Assembly: GCF_032062175.1 (NCBI RefSeq)
Contig: NZ_DAMBQK010000004.1
Span: 186,001 to 250,000, forward strand
Length of the DNA stretch: 64,000 nucleotides
Direction of reading: 5' to 3'
Origin: Atlantibacter sp032062175
Lineage (GTDB): Bacteria; Pseudomonadota; Gammaproteobacteria; Enterobacterales; Enterobacteriaceae
In this document: positions 24,375-32,673 of the stretch, piece after piece
Position numbering within the stretch: the first letter of the stretch is position 1
How the letters are laid out: each line of letters begins with the position of its first letter
Translations under genes and position numbers: made by a program
The notes under the pieces: model-generated
What the model saw: only the letters and a program-made list of their open reading frames with translations
Told to the model about the DNA's origin: nothing
Database searches by the model: none

Positions 24375-24926
24375 TTATGCAGAAAGATAGTCTGCCGTTG
24401 ACTGGACTTTCCCGTAGCCAAATTCAAACGCAGCCATCATGGCAGCATGAACCTGTGCTGCCGGTACGGTGACGTCACCAAATGTCAGGTCAAGCGTGGC
24501 GCAGGCATCATGCAGAACGGTGACCAGATAGCCCATATCCGCTGCCGCTCTCACGCAGGCATCCACACACATGTGGCTCATCGCCCCCACGATAATGACT
24601 TCTTCGACACCCTTTGCATCCAGTTGCGCTTTCAGGTCGGTTTCGCGAAACGAGTTGATGAAGTTCTTCACAATTACCGCTTCGCCCCCCGCCGGGGTGA
24701 CAGTATCCTGAATTTCCACGCCGTCAGAGCCGGCAACAAAAACCGGAGCTTCGTTATTCGCAAACTCATGGCGAATATGAAAAACGGGGATGTCTTTTGA
24801 GCGCGCGTCAGCGATGGCAAGCGCTGCATTATGGGCAGCAGCCTTTATGCCGGTAAGAGGTAATTTACCGGTAGGCAGATATTCGTTTTGCAGATCGATT
24901 ACGATCAAACCGCGTTGTTTCATCAT
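24375..24926 (-). CDS. Isochorismatase-family cysteine hydrolase
   Basis: 183 aa. The triad of the family is visible: D11 (VIDLQNEY), K87 (VKNFINSF) and C120 (AMSHMCVDA), preceded by the usual cis-peptide region. Relatives hydrolyse amide or ester bonds in nicotinamide, biuret, N-carbamoyl amino acids or isochorismate; the substrate here cannot be told. Two adjacent ATGs (24926, 24923) follow AGGA and either could start. The GlxA-type regulator lies 100 bp upstream on the same strand, a pairing common in proteobacteria, and probably controls this gene. A clean terminator follows. Confidence 0.88.
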   Translation of the reverse strand: MMKQRGLIVIDLQNEYLPTGKLPLTGIKAAAHNAALAIADARSKDIPVFHIRHEFANNEAPVFVAGSDGVEIQDTVTPAGGEAVIVKNFINSFRETDLKAQLDAKGVEEVIIVGAMSHMCVDACVRAAADMGYLVTVLHDACATLDLTFGDVTVPAAQVHAAMMAAFEFGYGKVQSTADYLSA

Positions 24927-25028
24927 GTCATTCCTGTTGGTTTGCTCAATGAAACATAATTTTGACAGGGAATATCTGGAGGCTGAAGTGGCGTAAACGA
25001 CATTATAAGTGTCAATTCCGCCACTTTG

Positions 25029-26009
25029 TCAGGCGTTTTCCGTTGCGTGGCTTGCGCTGAAGCGACGGCGGTACTCGCCAGGTGTCAGGCCCACAATGCG
25101 GGTGAAAATTTTACGCAGCGCACCCGGATCGCTGTAACCCACTTCCCAGGCAATGCGATCAAATGAGGCATGACTAAACTGCAAAAGCTCCTGCGCCCGT
25201 CCTACCCGAAGATGCTGACAATATGCCGTAGGGGTCATGCCGGTGGCTTTTTGAAAGCGGCGCAGGAACGTGCGTTCTTCCAGGCCCGAGTGTGCTGCCA
25301 GAGCCGAAAGCGTGAAATCTTTGGCCTGTGTTGCCTGAAGCCAGTGCTGCACTTTCAGGACGAATGCATCGCCGTGCGTAAGACGCGGTGAAAATACGCT
25401 GTAATAGCGCTGTTCACGGCCTGGTGGGTCGACAAGCAACATTCGCGCAGTATCGATCATGACAGTCGGACCCAACAGACGATGAACTAACCGCAGACCG
25501 AGATCGGTCCAGGACATCAGTCCCCCGGCGGTGATGATATCTCCGTCATCAATAATCAGTTGATTTACATCGACCTGTATTTCAGGGAAACGCTGGCGTA
25601 GTAAATCAGCGTAGGCCCAGTGTGTGGTCATTTTACGGCCATTCATTAAACCCGTTGAGGCCAGCACGAACGCCCCGGCGCACACTGAACCCAGCACGAC
25701 TCCCTGAGCGCGTAGCCCGGTTAACCATTGCGTCAGTTGTGGCGTTGCATCTACCTCTGCAGGTTCTCTGAGCGAGGGTGGAACAATCAATGCTGATAAA
25801 GGCGCCGGGCTGGCATCCGGTACGGTATCAAAAATGCGTATCGGGTCTTCCAGGAGAGAGCCTTGCTGCCAGTGCGACACTCTTATCAATCTATCTTTAT
25901 TGCTCTGATATTTCTGAGAAAATGTATTCGCAACACAGAATAAATCGTTCAGTCCAAGCACTGCGGCTTGTTGAACACCTGGGTAAATAACAATACCTAT
26001 TTCCAGCAT
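25029..26009 (-). CDS. GlxA-type regulator, DJ-1/PfpI plus AraC domains
   Basis: 326 aa. Residues 1-190 form a class-I glutamine-amidotransferase-like (DJ-1/PfpI) domain with the elbow GSVCAGAFVLAS (cysteine near 119). Residues about 220-315 form an AraC DNA-binding domain (DFTLSALAAHSGLEERTFLRRFQKATGM, SFDRIAWEVGYSDPGALRKIFTR). Such regulators bind small nitrogen compounds or sense adducts and usually activate a neighbouring hydrolase gene. The isochorismatase-like gene directly downstream on the same strand fits that. No operator was identified. Confidence 0.9.
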   Translation of the reverse strand: MLEIGIVIYPGVQQAAVLGLNDLFCVANTFSQKYQSNKDRLIRVSHWQQGSLLEDPIRIFDTVPDASPAPLSALIVPPSLREPAEVDATPQLTQWLTGLRAQGVVLGSVCAGAFVLASTGLMNGRKMTTHWAYADLLRQRFPEIQVDVNQLIIDDGDIITAGGLMSWTDLGLRLVHRLLGPTVMIDTARMLLVDPPGREQRYYSVFSPRLTHGDAFVLKVQHWLQATQAKDFTLSALAAHSGLEERTFLRRFQKATGMTPTAYCQHLRVGRAQELLQFSHASFDRIAWEVGYSDPGALRKIFTRIVGLTPGEYRRRFSASHATENA

Positions 26010-26023
26010 AGCTGCAGACCCTT

Positions 26024-26191
26024 ATGTCGATATTGCCCCGAAGAATATTGTTTTTTGACGCTTGTCACCCTAACGCTGACAAGTCATGCACGATGGGGAA
26101 TCGGCTTAAAGAAACGGGGATGGAGATTACGATTGATGGTAACGGTAAACAATACGGCAGCCCTGCACTGATACAAGGGAAAAGCTGTTAA
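26024..26191 (+). CDS. Possible small ORF, 55 codons
   Basis: An open frame from the ATG at 26024 to TAA at 26191 encodes 55 residues with four cysteines and a C-terminal end GKQYGSPALIQGKSC. No family is recognised and no good ribosome site precedes it. What makes it worth listing is a strong rightward terminator 39 bp downstream that no other annotated gene explains. It may be a real small gene, the end of a degraded one, or an accident beside a small RNA. Confidence 0.3.
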   Translation: MSILPRRILFFDACHPNADKSCTMGNRLKETGMEITIDGNGKQYGSPALIQGKSC

Positions 26192-26229
26192 TGCAGGTTA
26201 CGACGGCTTTTTACGTCCTTAAGAACTGC

Positions 26230-26282
26230 GGCCCCATTTACAGGTAAAACCTGACCCCGGTTTTTAAAAGGGCCTTTTTTTT
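26230..26282 (+). terminator. Orphan rightward terminator
   Basis: GGCCC (26230-26234) pairs with GGGCC (26270-26274), followed by T8; an inner hairpin CAGGT/ACCTG (26241-26253) lies in the loop. The gene to the left reads leftward, so this terminator implies an unannotated rightward transcript starting after about 26010. Confidence 0.6.
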
Positions 26283-26422
26283 CGGACTTTATTATTTACC
26301 TATAGCTTCAATGCCATGCAAGTTGCCCTTTTATCAGGCAATGACATACATCAACGCTTACGCAGAGCGATAACCTTAGGATAATGGTATATTAAATACC
26401 ACTTTAGGAAAATCAGCAGGCG

Positions 26423-27502
26423 ATGAGTGATAAAAGAAGGACTCGCTGGCAACGGCGTCCGGGAACGACGGGCGGCAAACTTCCATGGAATGACTGGCGC
26501 AATGCCTCAAGCTGGCGAAAAGCGACGCAATTTTTGCTGCTGCTTATCAATAGTTATATTGGTGTGACTTTCTACTATTGGGTGCGTTATTACGAGTCCG
26601 GTGGAACGACCCTGTATCTGCCCCGCCCTGGCGGGATTGAAGGCTGGTTGCCCATTGCTGGCCTGATGAACCTTCGCTACACCCTGGAAACCGGCTTTCT
26701 TCCTCCGATACACGCCGGTGCCATGTTGTTGCTGTTGGCCTTTATGCTGATCAGCCTGCTGCTGAAAAAAACCTTTTGTTCCTGGTTGTGTCCAGTCGGC
26801 ACGGCATCTGAACTTATCGCGGATCTCGGAAAAAAACTCTGCGGTCGCAATTTTTTTCTCCCCCGTTTCATGGATATACCCTTACGTGGTCTCAAATATC
26901 TGTTACTGCTTTTCTTTCTTTATATTTCATTATCAATGCCCGCACAGGGGATACAGTATTTTCTGATGTCTGCGTACGGCATCATTATAGATGTAAAAAT
27001 GCTCGATTTTTTTCGCCATACCGGCACTGTTACAGTGATGAGCGTCGCGCTGCTGGTCATAATCAGTCTGTTTATTCGCAATGCCTGGTGTCGTTACTTG
27101 TGCCCTTACGGTGCGCTGCTGGGTCTGCTGTCCTTGCTCTCACCTTTCAAAATACGGCGCAATGCACAGAGCTGTATTGATTGTGGGAAATGCGCAAAAC
27201 AGTGTCCATCTCGTATTCCAGTAGACAAGCTTATTCAGGTCAGAAGCGTGGAATGCACGGGTTGTATGACCTGCGTGGAATCATGCCCCGTCGCCTCGAC
27301 GTTAAGCTTTTCCTTGCACACTCCTTCAGGCGAGACAGGCAAAAGTCGCGGTGTGCTTTCAGGCGTGATAGTGACGTTTATGGTGCTCGGAATACTCTTC
27401 GCCAGTGTGGCTTTCGCGATGATAACAGGAGTATGGGAAAGCCCGGTGCCGGAGCAAATCTACTTTCGCCTGATTCCTGAAGCAAGAATGATTGGGCATT
27501 AG
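26423..27502 (+). CDS. yccM: YccM-like 4Fe-4S membrane protein
   Basis: 359 aa, closely like E. coli YccM (357 aa) along its whole length, including the start TRWQRRPGTTGGKLPWNDWR. Hydrophobic helices lie near 34-54, 97-115, 155-180 and 200-220. Each of the two cytoplasm-side motifs CSWLCP (119-124) and CRYLCP (223-228) is NapH/NosR-like. Two complete [4Fe-4S] ferredoxin motifs follow (C251, C254, C257, C261 and C278, C281, C284, C288), then a last helix near 305-333. The family moves electrons across or along the membrane; partner and substrate of YccM are unknown. In E. coli the gene sits near torS, so its location here is different. Confidence 0.92.
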   Translation: MSDKRRTRWQRRPGTTGGKLPWNDWRNASSWRKATQFLLLLINSYIGVTFYYWVRYYESGGTTLYLPRPGGIEGWLPIAGLMNLRYTLETGFLPPIHAGAMLLLLAFMLISLLLKKTFCSWLCPVGTASELIADLGKKLCGRNFFLPRFMDIPLRGLKYLLLLFFLYISLSMPAQGIQYFLMSAYGIIIDVKMLDFFRHTGTVTVMSVALLVIISLFIRNAWCRYLCPYGALLGLLSLLSPFKIRRNAQSCIDCGKCAKQCPSRIPVDKLIQVRSVECTGCMTCVESCPVASTLSFSLHTPSGETGKSRGVLSGVIVTFMVLGILFASVAFAMITGVWESPVPEQIYFRLIPEARMIGH

Positions 27503-28648
27503 ATTTATGCGGATAAGACGACATTAAATAGCGAACTGTTAATCATCGGTTTATTGGAGAGAATTGAAGCGGCAGGATGGCAATGCCCGCAGTCATGCTC
27601 TGTAGCGCCAACCGCTTCGTTGTGGCAGCTGGTAAGCCATCCCGGCAGACTTTCAGCAGGGTGGTGAATGAACGATATTCCGCCATCTTTACCGCTGCTG
27701 GCTCTGGCAAAGGCATGGTGAACCGTCAGGACATGATCTATCCAGATTTCCTGAACCCGTTACACGCCGCAGAATTAGCACACCAGCGGAGCGTGCCCGA
27801 TGTCAGCTCATCGGTCATGCCTCCAGCCGGTAATGTTTACAGTTCAGCGTTAACGGTTTTAACCTGGCAAAAAAAACGTATCCATTTATTTATCTTAACT
27901 ATAGAAGCCTGTTTATAACATTTTTTATGAATCTTATTAGTCTCCGTTATTAATAATTTCATCCTCTATCTTTATTTGGATTGTTTGACCGAAAAGAGAT
28001 AATTCAGGGCATGGATGATATAGTCAATCAATACATTGATGATGCTTCTATTATTATCAGGAATCGAGTGTTTATGATGAAATTTATCATCTGAAATAAT
28101 CCAAAAACGTCTGTATTAATTCTTATAACATGCAATGCTGCTTCGAATTTAACGACTCATTTTTGATCGAGCACGAGGGGTTCTTCGTGATAATCCTTAG
28201 CGGTGTGTTTCATGCTTCATCAGTTTGTATTAACGTTTTTCTGGTAAGTTTATGTCGATGTGGTAATCTTTTGTTTTTGTTTTCGTTATGATTTTTAAGC
28301 GGTTTTATTTTTATTGTGGTGGTTTTTCATGGCGTAACTGAATTAATTTGGAGCCATTTAAAAAAAGTGTGGTCAAAAACGGCTTTTTGGCATGAATTAA
28401 TAATATTAGGTCGGCTCTCTTATTATATTCTCCAAATTAATACTTGAGATTTAATCTTATTCATTATTTAAAGTGTGGAATCATACTTTCACCAAACTTT
28501 ATTTGAACCTTTCATCCTTCGGCGTGCATAATTTTCTCTGCTGGTGATTTTATAAACTTAACATGTGTGTTATGTGTCGTTTTTAGTTTTTTAGTAAACC
28601 GCATAATTGATGGACCAACATAAATATGTCCCTGAGGAGGGATGGTAA
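27503..28648. other. AT-rich interval with a possible gene relic
   Basis: About 1.1 kb without a convincing gene. The part 27560-27900 has normal GC content and stays open for 113 codons rightward; leftward in one frame it reads protein-like sequence broken by two stops, so it may be the relic of a gene I cannot name. From 27919 to 28640 the DNA is strongly AT-rich, typical of H-NS-silenced promoter regions of horizontally acquired surface genes, and it leads into the autotransporter gene. Confidence 0.5.
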
Positions 28649-31438
28649 ATGCGCTGCTGGAATAAGAAACTTGTTGTATCTCAATTAGCAATAGCTTGTA
28701 CGATGGCAATCGCTTCTCAGGCATCTGCTACCATTGATATTTCTGGTACGAATTATGACACCTTTTATTATAATGGTGGAGTAATGTATCAGGGCTACGT
28801 GGGCTATGATTACGGCTCCAACTACTATAATGGAAATATCTACCCCGTTGTTAATGGCGCTACCGTTAACGGCGTGATTTCAACTTACTATCTGGATGAT
28901 GGTGTTGCGGGCAATACCAACCCGAATTCGCTCACGATCAAAGACAGCTACATCAACGGCATGGTGACGTCTGAATGTATGACCACAGAATGTGCTGATG
29001 GCCGTGCTGATGGTTACGCATACAATCGTCTGGCTTTAACCGTCGATAACTCCACAATCGACGATAACTTTGAGCATTACACCTATTACAATGCAGGAAC
29101 GGCTGAAACAGCTTCCTATGATGTCTACAACTTAGGGACTGCGATCACGCTGGATCAGGAAGTTGACCTGGTGATCCAGAACAACTCTAAAGTGGCTGGA
29201 ATCATGTTGGGCCAGGGCTATCAGTGGGAGGATAACCTTGATGTGACGGCAGTTGACGGCTGGAATAATAGTGAAGTTTTTAATGACACCGTCGTTGTAA
29301 AAGACTCCGTGGTGACCTCAGGCTCAATGAGCGATGAAGGCACAACGGGCTTCTATGGCCGCACCGGTAAAGCCAGCGACTACAGCAATACGGCAACGGC
29401 AGATGATATCGCTCTTGCGGTTATCGCTTCCGACTCCGACAACGCCATGCAGACCACCGCAACGTTCGATCACTCCACGTTAACGGGCGATGTCCTGTTC
29501 TCCAGTTCCTTTGATAACAACTTCGGCGGCTACAACACGCTGGACGCTGATGGCAACGTCGTCCATGTGGATGCTTACGATCGCAACGGTGACGGCACGT
29601 TAGATTCTAACGGTTGGGATAACACCGATCGTCTGGATCTGACCCTGACTAACGGCAGCAAATGGGTCGGCGCAGCGTTCTCCGATGTTGAAGCGACCTC
29701 TGAGCTGTATGATTATCAGCCGAACAGCATTTGGCCTACTTCCGTTTATGGTATCGGTACTGATGGTACTGCTTTTGACGAAGAAAACCATGTGGTTGGC
29801 AATGCGGTATATCAGAGCGGCATCTTTAACGTCACGTTGGACAACGGCTCCGAATGGGATACCCGTAAGGTTTCCAATATCGACGATCTGGTGGTCAATA
29901 ACGCCTCGAAAGTCAATGTTGAAAATTCAAGCCTGTTGGCTGATAGCATCACTCTTACCAATGGTTCGTCACTGAACATTGGCGATTCTAACAACGCGTC
30001 TGATGACTATACCGGTTATGAAGTTGCCACTAACAGCTTGCATATCGATAGTTACAGCCAGGCATCCCTGCTTGAAGAAACCGCCAGCCTGTATGCCAAT
30101 ACCATCACCGTTGATAATCATGGTCAGTTGAATCTGGGTCTGGGCCAGATTGATACCAACAACATGGTTCTGACTAACGCCGGTGTACTGAATATTGCCA
30201 GCCGTGATTACGTCCTTAATTCAGACTTGAACAACGGCCGTTATATCACCAACGATATTCATGACGCTAACTACGATTATGGCGTGATTGCGTTGAATTC
30301 CGACGGTCATCTGGCTGTGAATGGTGATGTTGCGGGCAATTATGAAGTTCGCATCGATAACGCAACGGGTGTGGGTTCAGAAGATCAATACAAAGATAAA
30401 GAAATTATCCGTGTATATGATAACAACGCAAATACCACAGCAAGCTTCACTGCGGCTAACAAAGCGGATCTGGGTGCATACACCTATGAAGCTAAACAAG
30501 ATGGCGATGTCGTCACTCTGCATCAGAAAGAGCTAACCGATTACGCTAACATGGCGCTTAGCGTTCCTTCGGCAAACAGTAACATCTGGAACCTTGAGCA
30601 GGATGTATTGTCAACTCGCCTCGCGAATGGCCGTCATACTGCAGGCGACCAGGGTGGCGCATGGGTTACTTACTTCGGCGGCAACTTTAACGGCAGCAAT
30701 AACGTACTGAACTATGATCAGGATGTTAATGGTATCATGGTTGGTGTTGATAAGCAGATCGATGGCAATACGGCTAAATGGACCGTCGGTGCGGCTGCAG
30801 GCTTCGGTAAAGGTAGCCTGGACGATCGTTCTGGCAATGTTGATCAGGATACTCAATCCGCACGTTTCTATACGTCAGCGCGCTTCCCGAACAACATCTT
30901 TGTTGATACCACTTTAAGCTACAGCCATTACAGTAATGACCTGACTTCAGTCATGAGCAACGGTAATTCTGTTTCCGGCGATATCTCATCTGATGCATGG
31001 GGCTTCGGCTTAAAAGCGGGTTACGACTGGCAGTTCAACGAGAACGGTTATTTGACGCCGTATGCAAGCATCACTGGCCTGTTCCAGGATGGCGACGACT
31101 ACCAGCTTAGCAATAAGATGGATGTTGATAGCCAGTCTTATGACAGCCTGCGTTATGAACTGGGTGCAGATATTGGTTACACCTTTAACTACGGTAACGA
31201 TCAGTCCTTCATGCCGTACGGTAAACTGGCTTACGTTTATGACGATGCGGGTAACAGCGTTAACGTTAACGGCGATAACATCGACAATGGTGTAGAAGGT
31301 TCCGCGGTTCGTGTTGGCTTGGGTGGTCAGTTCAACTTTACCAAAAACTTCAGTACTTACGCAGATGCTAACTATCTGGGCGGCGGCGACGTTGACCAAG
31401 ATTGGGCGGCAAATGTTGGTGTGAAATACACCTGGTAA
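28649..31438 (+). CDS. Autotransporter (type Va secretion) with Tyr-rich N-terminal passenger
   Basis: 929 aa. A signal peptide ends at ASA (27). The passenger (about 28-630) is rich in Asn, Asp, Thr and Gly, with repeated beta-helix phrases such as LTLTNGSKW, LTNGSSLNIGD and VDNHGQLNLG. A calcium-site-like DRNGDGTLD occurs near 311-319. Residues about 650-929 form the beta-barrel translocator, starting GGAWVTYFGGN and ending in the outer-membrane signature VKYTW with terminal Trp. The first mature segment is very tyrosine-rich (nine Tyr in residues 33-60). It is probably an adhesin or surface protein; no protease motif was seen. AGGAGG precedes the ATG, and a strong terminator follows. Confidence 0.92.
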   Translation: MRCWNKKLVVSQLAIACTMAIASQASATIDISGTNYDTFYYNGGVMYQGYVGYDYGSNYYNGNIYPVVNGATVNGVISTYYLDDGVAGNTNPNSLTIKDSYINGMVTSECMTTECADGRADGYAYNRLALTVDNSTIDDNFEHYTYYNAGTAETASYDVYNLGTAITLDQEVDLVIQNNSKVAGIMLGQGYQWEDNLDVTAVDGWNNSEVFNDTVVVKDSVVTSGSMSDEGTTGFYGRTGKASDYSNTATADDIALAVIASDSDNAMQTTATFDHSTLTGDVLFSSSFDNNFGGYNTLDADGNVVHVDAYDRNGDGTLDSNGWDNTDRLDLTLTNGSKWVGAAFSDVEATSELYDYQPNSIWPTSVYGIGTDGTAFDEENHVVGNAVYQSGIFNVTLDNGSEWDTRKVSNIDDLVVNNASKVNVENSSLLADSITLTNGSSLNIGDSNNASDDYTGYEVATNSLHIDSYSQASLLEETASLYANTITVDNHGQLNLGLGQIDTNNMVLTNAGVLNIASRDYVLNSDLNNGRYITNDIHDANYDYGVIALNSDGHLAVNGDVAGNYEVRIDNATGVGSEDQYKDKEIIRVYDNNANTTASFTAANKADLGAYTYEAKQDGDVVTLHQKELTDYANMALSVPSANSNIWNLEQDVLSTRLANGRHTAGDQGGAWVTYFGGNFNGSNNVLNYDQDVNGIMVGVDKQIDGNTAKWTVGAAAGFGKGSLDDRSGNVDQDTQSARFYTSARFPNNIFVDTTLSYSHYSNDLTSVMSNGNSVSGDISSDAWGFGLKAGYDWQFNENGYLTPYASITGLFQDGDDYQLSNKMDVDSQSYDSLRYELGADIGYTFNYGNDQSFMPYGKLAYVYDDAGNSVNVNGDNIDNGVEGSAVRVGLGGQFNFTKNFSTYADANYLGGGDVDQDWAANVGVKYTW

Positions 31439-31474
31439 TCACCGCCATGTCATAATTGATATTGTGGTGATCCA

Positions 31475-31506
31475 ATGCCCATCCTTACCTGGATGGGCAT
31501 TTGTTT
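31475..31506 (+). terminator. Terminator of the autotransporter gene
   Basis: ATGCCCATCC/GGATGGGCAT, a perfect 10-bp stem with a TTACCT loop, followed by TTGTTT. Confidence 0.9.
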
Positions 31507-31548
31507 AACCAGAGTGAATGGATTCTCGACAGTGAATGGACGACTCAC

Positions 31549-32175
31549 ATGTTAGATTTGGTAAAACCGTTAAATCATCTGGAGATTCTTCGTAGCCATT
31601 TTAGTCTTTCCGCTATGGGCTTCAGTATCGCCGCGGATGAAGAACTCAGTTTTTCTAATGAGCAAGGCGAGCAACAGTGTTGGTTTTTTAAAGAGGGTTT
31701 TCTGGATATCTGGAGAGAGAACAATGATATTCATGTTGAACTTCTCGCGGCTCCTGTATTGCTCAGTTTAACCGGCGATCCCATCCCCAGCCCGTTAAAT
31801 TATAAGTTAGTGACTAAAACGAACTGCACAGGATTTTGCTTACCCGTCAGTCGGGCGATGGATATTATTGAAAAGCAGGGGCTCTGGAAGTCATTTTGTC
31901 ATTGGCAAACCTATCAAATGCGCTGGTTCGAATGGCGCGATGCACAATTCATAGGCACCTCAACCTATGCACAAATTCGTTCCACGCTATTAACTATGGC
32001 CTCATGGGATATAGCGTTGCGTTCTCAGATCGGCGTTATTAATTACATTCAAACTCATACGCATATTTCACGTTCAGTGATTGCTGAAATGCTCTCCGCG
32101 CTACGAAAAGGGAACTACATTGAAATGCAAAAAGGCAAATTAATCGCGGTTCATAAACTGCCTCTAAACTATTAA
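31549..32175 (+). CDS. IprA/YaiV-family winged-helix regulator
   Basis: 208 aa from the ATG at 31549; a TTG 48 bp upstream lies in the tail of the preceding terminator and is rejected. It aligns with E. coli YaiV (IprA) over its length. An N-terminal cyclic-nucleotide-binding-like region (GEQQCWFFKEGFLDI) precedes a C-terminal helix-turn-helix (HISRSVIAEMLSALRKGNYIEMQKGKLIAVHKLP), nearly the YaiV wording. IprA is connected with oxidative-stress resistance in Salmonella. As the gene directly behind the autotransporter it may regulate it, but the terminator separates their transcripts. Confidence 0.82.
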   Translation: MLDLVKPLNHLEILRSHFSLSAMGFSIAADEELSFSNEQGEQQCWFFKEGFLDIWRENNDIHVELLAAPVLLSLTGDPIPSPLNYKLVTKTNCTGFCLPVSRAMDIIEKQGLWKSFCHWQTYQMRWFEWRDAQFIGTSTYAQIRSTLLTMASWDIALRSQIGVINYIQTHTHISRSVIAEMLSALRKGNYIEMQKGKLIAVHKLPLNY

Positions 32176-32345
32176 AACGCCTGTTTGCAGTGGACTGAAG
32201 TGGCTTGCGATCCGGTATAACTCTATTAATAATGTTTTTAAAATACGGATTTGCCATTCATTAATGTGATGAATAATTACTGAGCGAAAGCAAAATTATT
32301 TACAGACAGGTTTACACTTAGAATGACAAGGAAGACGTGAGGATA

Positions 32346-32374
32346 TTGGCGCTTCGTAATTGGAAGGGTACAAT
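32346..32374 (+). promoter_or_regulatory. Sigma-70 promoter candidate of a small transcript
   Basis: TTGGCG (32346-32351) and TACAAT (32369-32374) are spaced by 17 bp, giving a predicted start near 32381. Confidence 0.55.
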
Positions 32375-32375
32375 A

Positions 32376-32391
32376 TGTGACCTGTATCACA
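32376..32391. promoter_or_regulatory. CRP site overlapping the small-transcript start
   Basis: TGTGACCTGTATCACA fits the CRP consensus TGTGA-N6-TCACA exactly. Its centre lies at about +3 of the predicted promoter, a position that would favour repression. Confidence 0.7.
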
Positions 32392-32406
32392 CTGAGGTTA
32401 GCGAAA

Positions 32407-32484
32407 ATGTCTTTCTGCAAAAAACTTCTCAACAAAATCGATGCTTTTGCCGCATTAATCCCGCCGCGTTATTTTCGGGCGTAA
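32407..32484 (+). CDS. Predicted 25-aa basic amphipathic small protein
   Basis: ATG at 32407 follows GAGG with a 9-nt spacer; TAA ends at 32484. The peptide begins MSFCKKLLNKIDAFAALI and continues PPRYFRA. Alternating lysines and hydrophobic residues in the first 18 positions would form a membrane-associating amphipathic helix, and the tail has two more arginines. Length and composition are like known enterobacterial small proteins, but I recognise no named homologue. It lies inside the predicted CRP-controlled transcript. Confidence 0.5.
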   Translation: MSFCKKLLNKIDAFAALIPPRYFRA

Positions 32485-32502
32485 GCGACGGCATTAGCAA
32501 AA

Positions 32503-32536
32503 TGCACCCCGCCCGTAGAGCCGGGGTGCATTTTTC
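32503..32536 (+). terminator. Intrinsic terminator of the candidate small RNA
   Basis: TGCACCCCG/CGGGGTGCA, a 9-bp stem with a 10-nt loop followed by T5. It is too far (over 300 bp) from the IprA-like gene to be its natural end and is convergent with the pdxY-like gene, so it marks a separate short transcript. Confidence 0.85.
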
Positions 32537-32673
32537 CCTCTTATTTTTTTCTTTTCCGCAATCCTGTCAGCTGCAAAACAATCAACAAGATACGTAGCAA
32601 CGCAAATCTGTGCACAAGCGGAAACTGGATTTTCAGAAGTGTCATAAACATCCATCACCTCTGATTAATACGG

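Larger units (their letters stand above)
32381..32536 (+). ncRNA. Candidate small RNA of about 155 nt, possibly dual-function
   Basis: Bounded by the promoter candidate on the left and a strong intrinsic terminator on the right (stem 32503-32511 with 32522-32530, then TTTTT). The interval has near-average GC content in an otherwise AT-rich gap and includes a 25-codon ORF. Its layout, a CRP-controlled short RNA with a tiny basic peptide, is like E. coli AzuCR, though no sequence similarity to AzuC was evident to me. The RNA itself is a prediction. Confidence 0.5.

Noticed and set aside
32337..32597. 86-codon frame overlapping the candidate small RNA
   Set aside because: It begins upstream of the predicted promoter, runs through the terminator hairpin and is out of frame with the better-supported 25-codon ORF.
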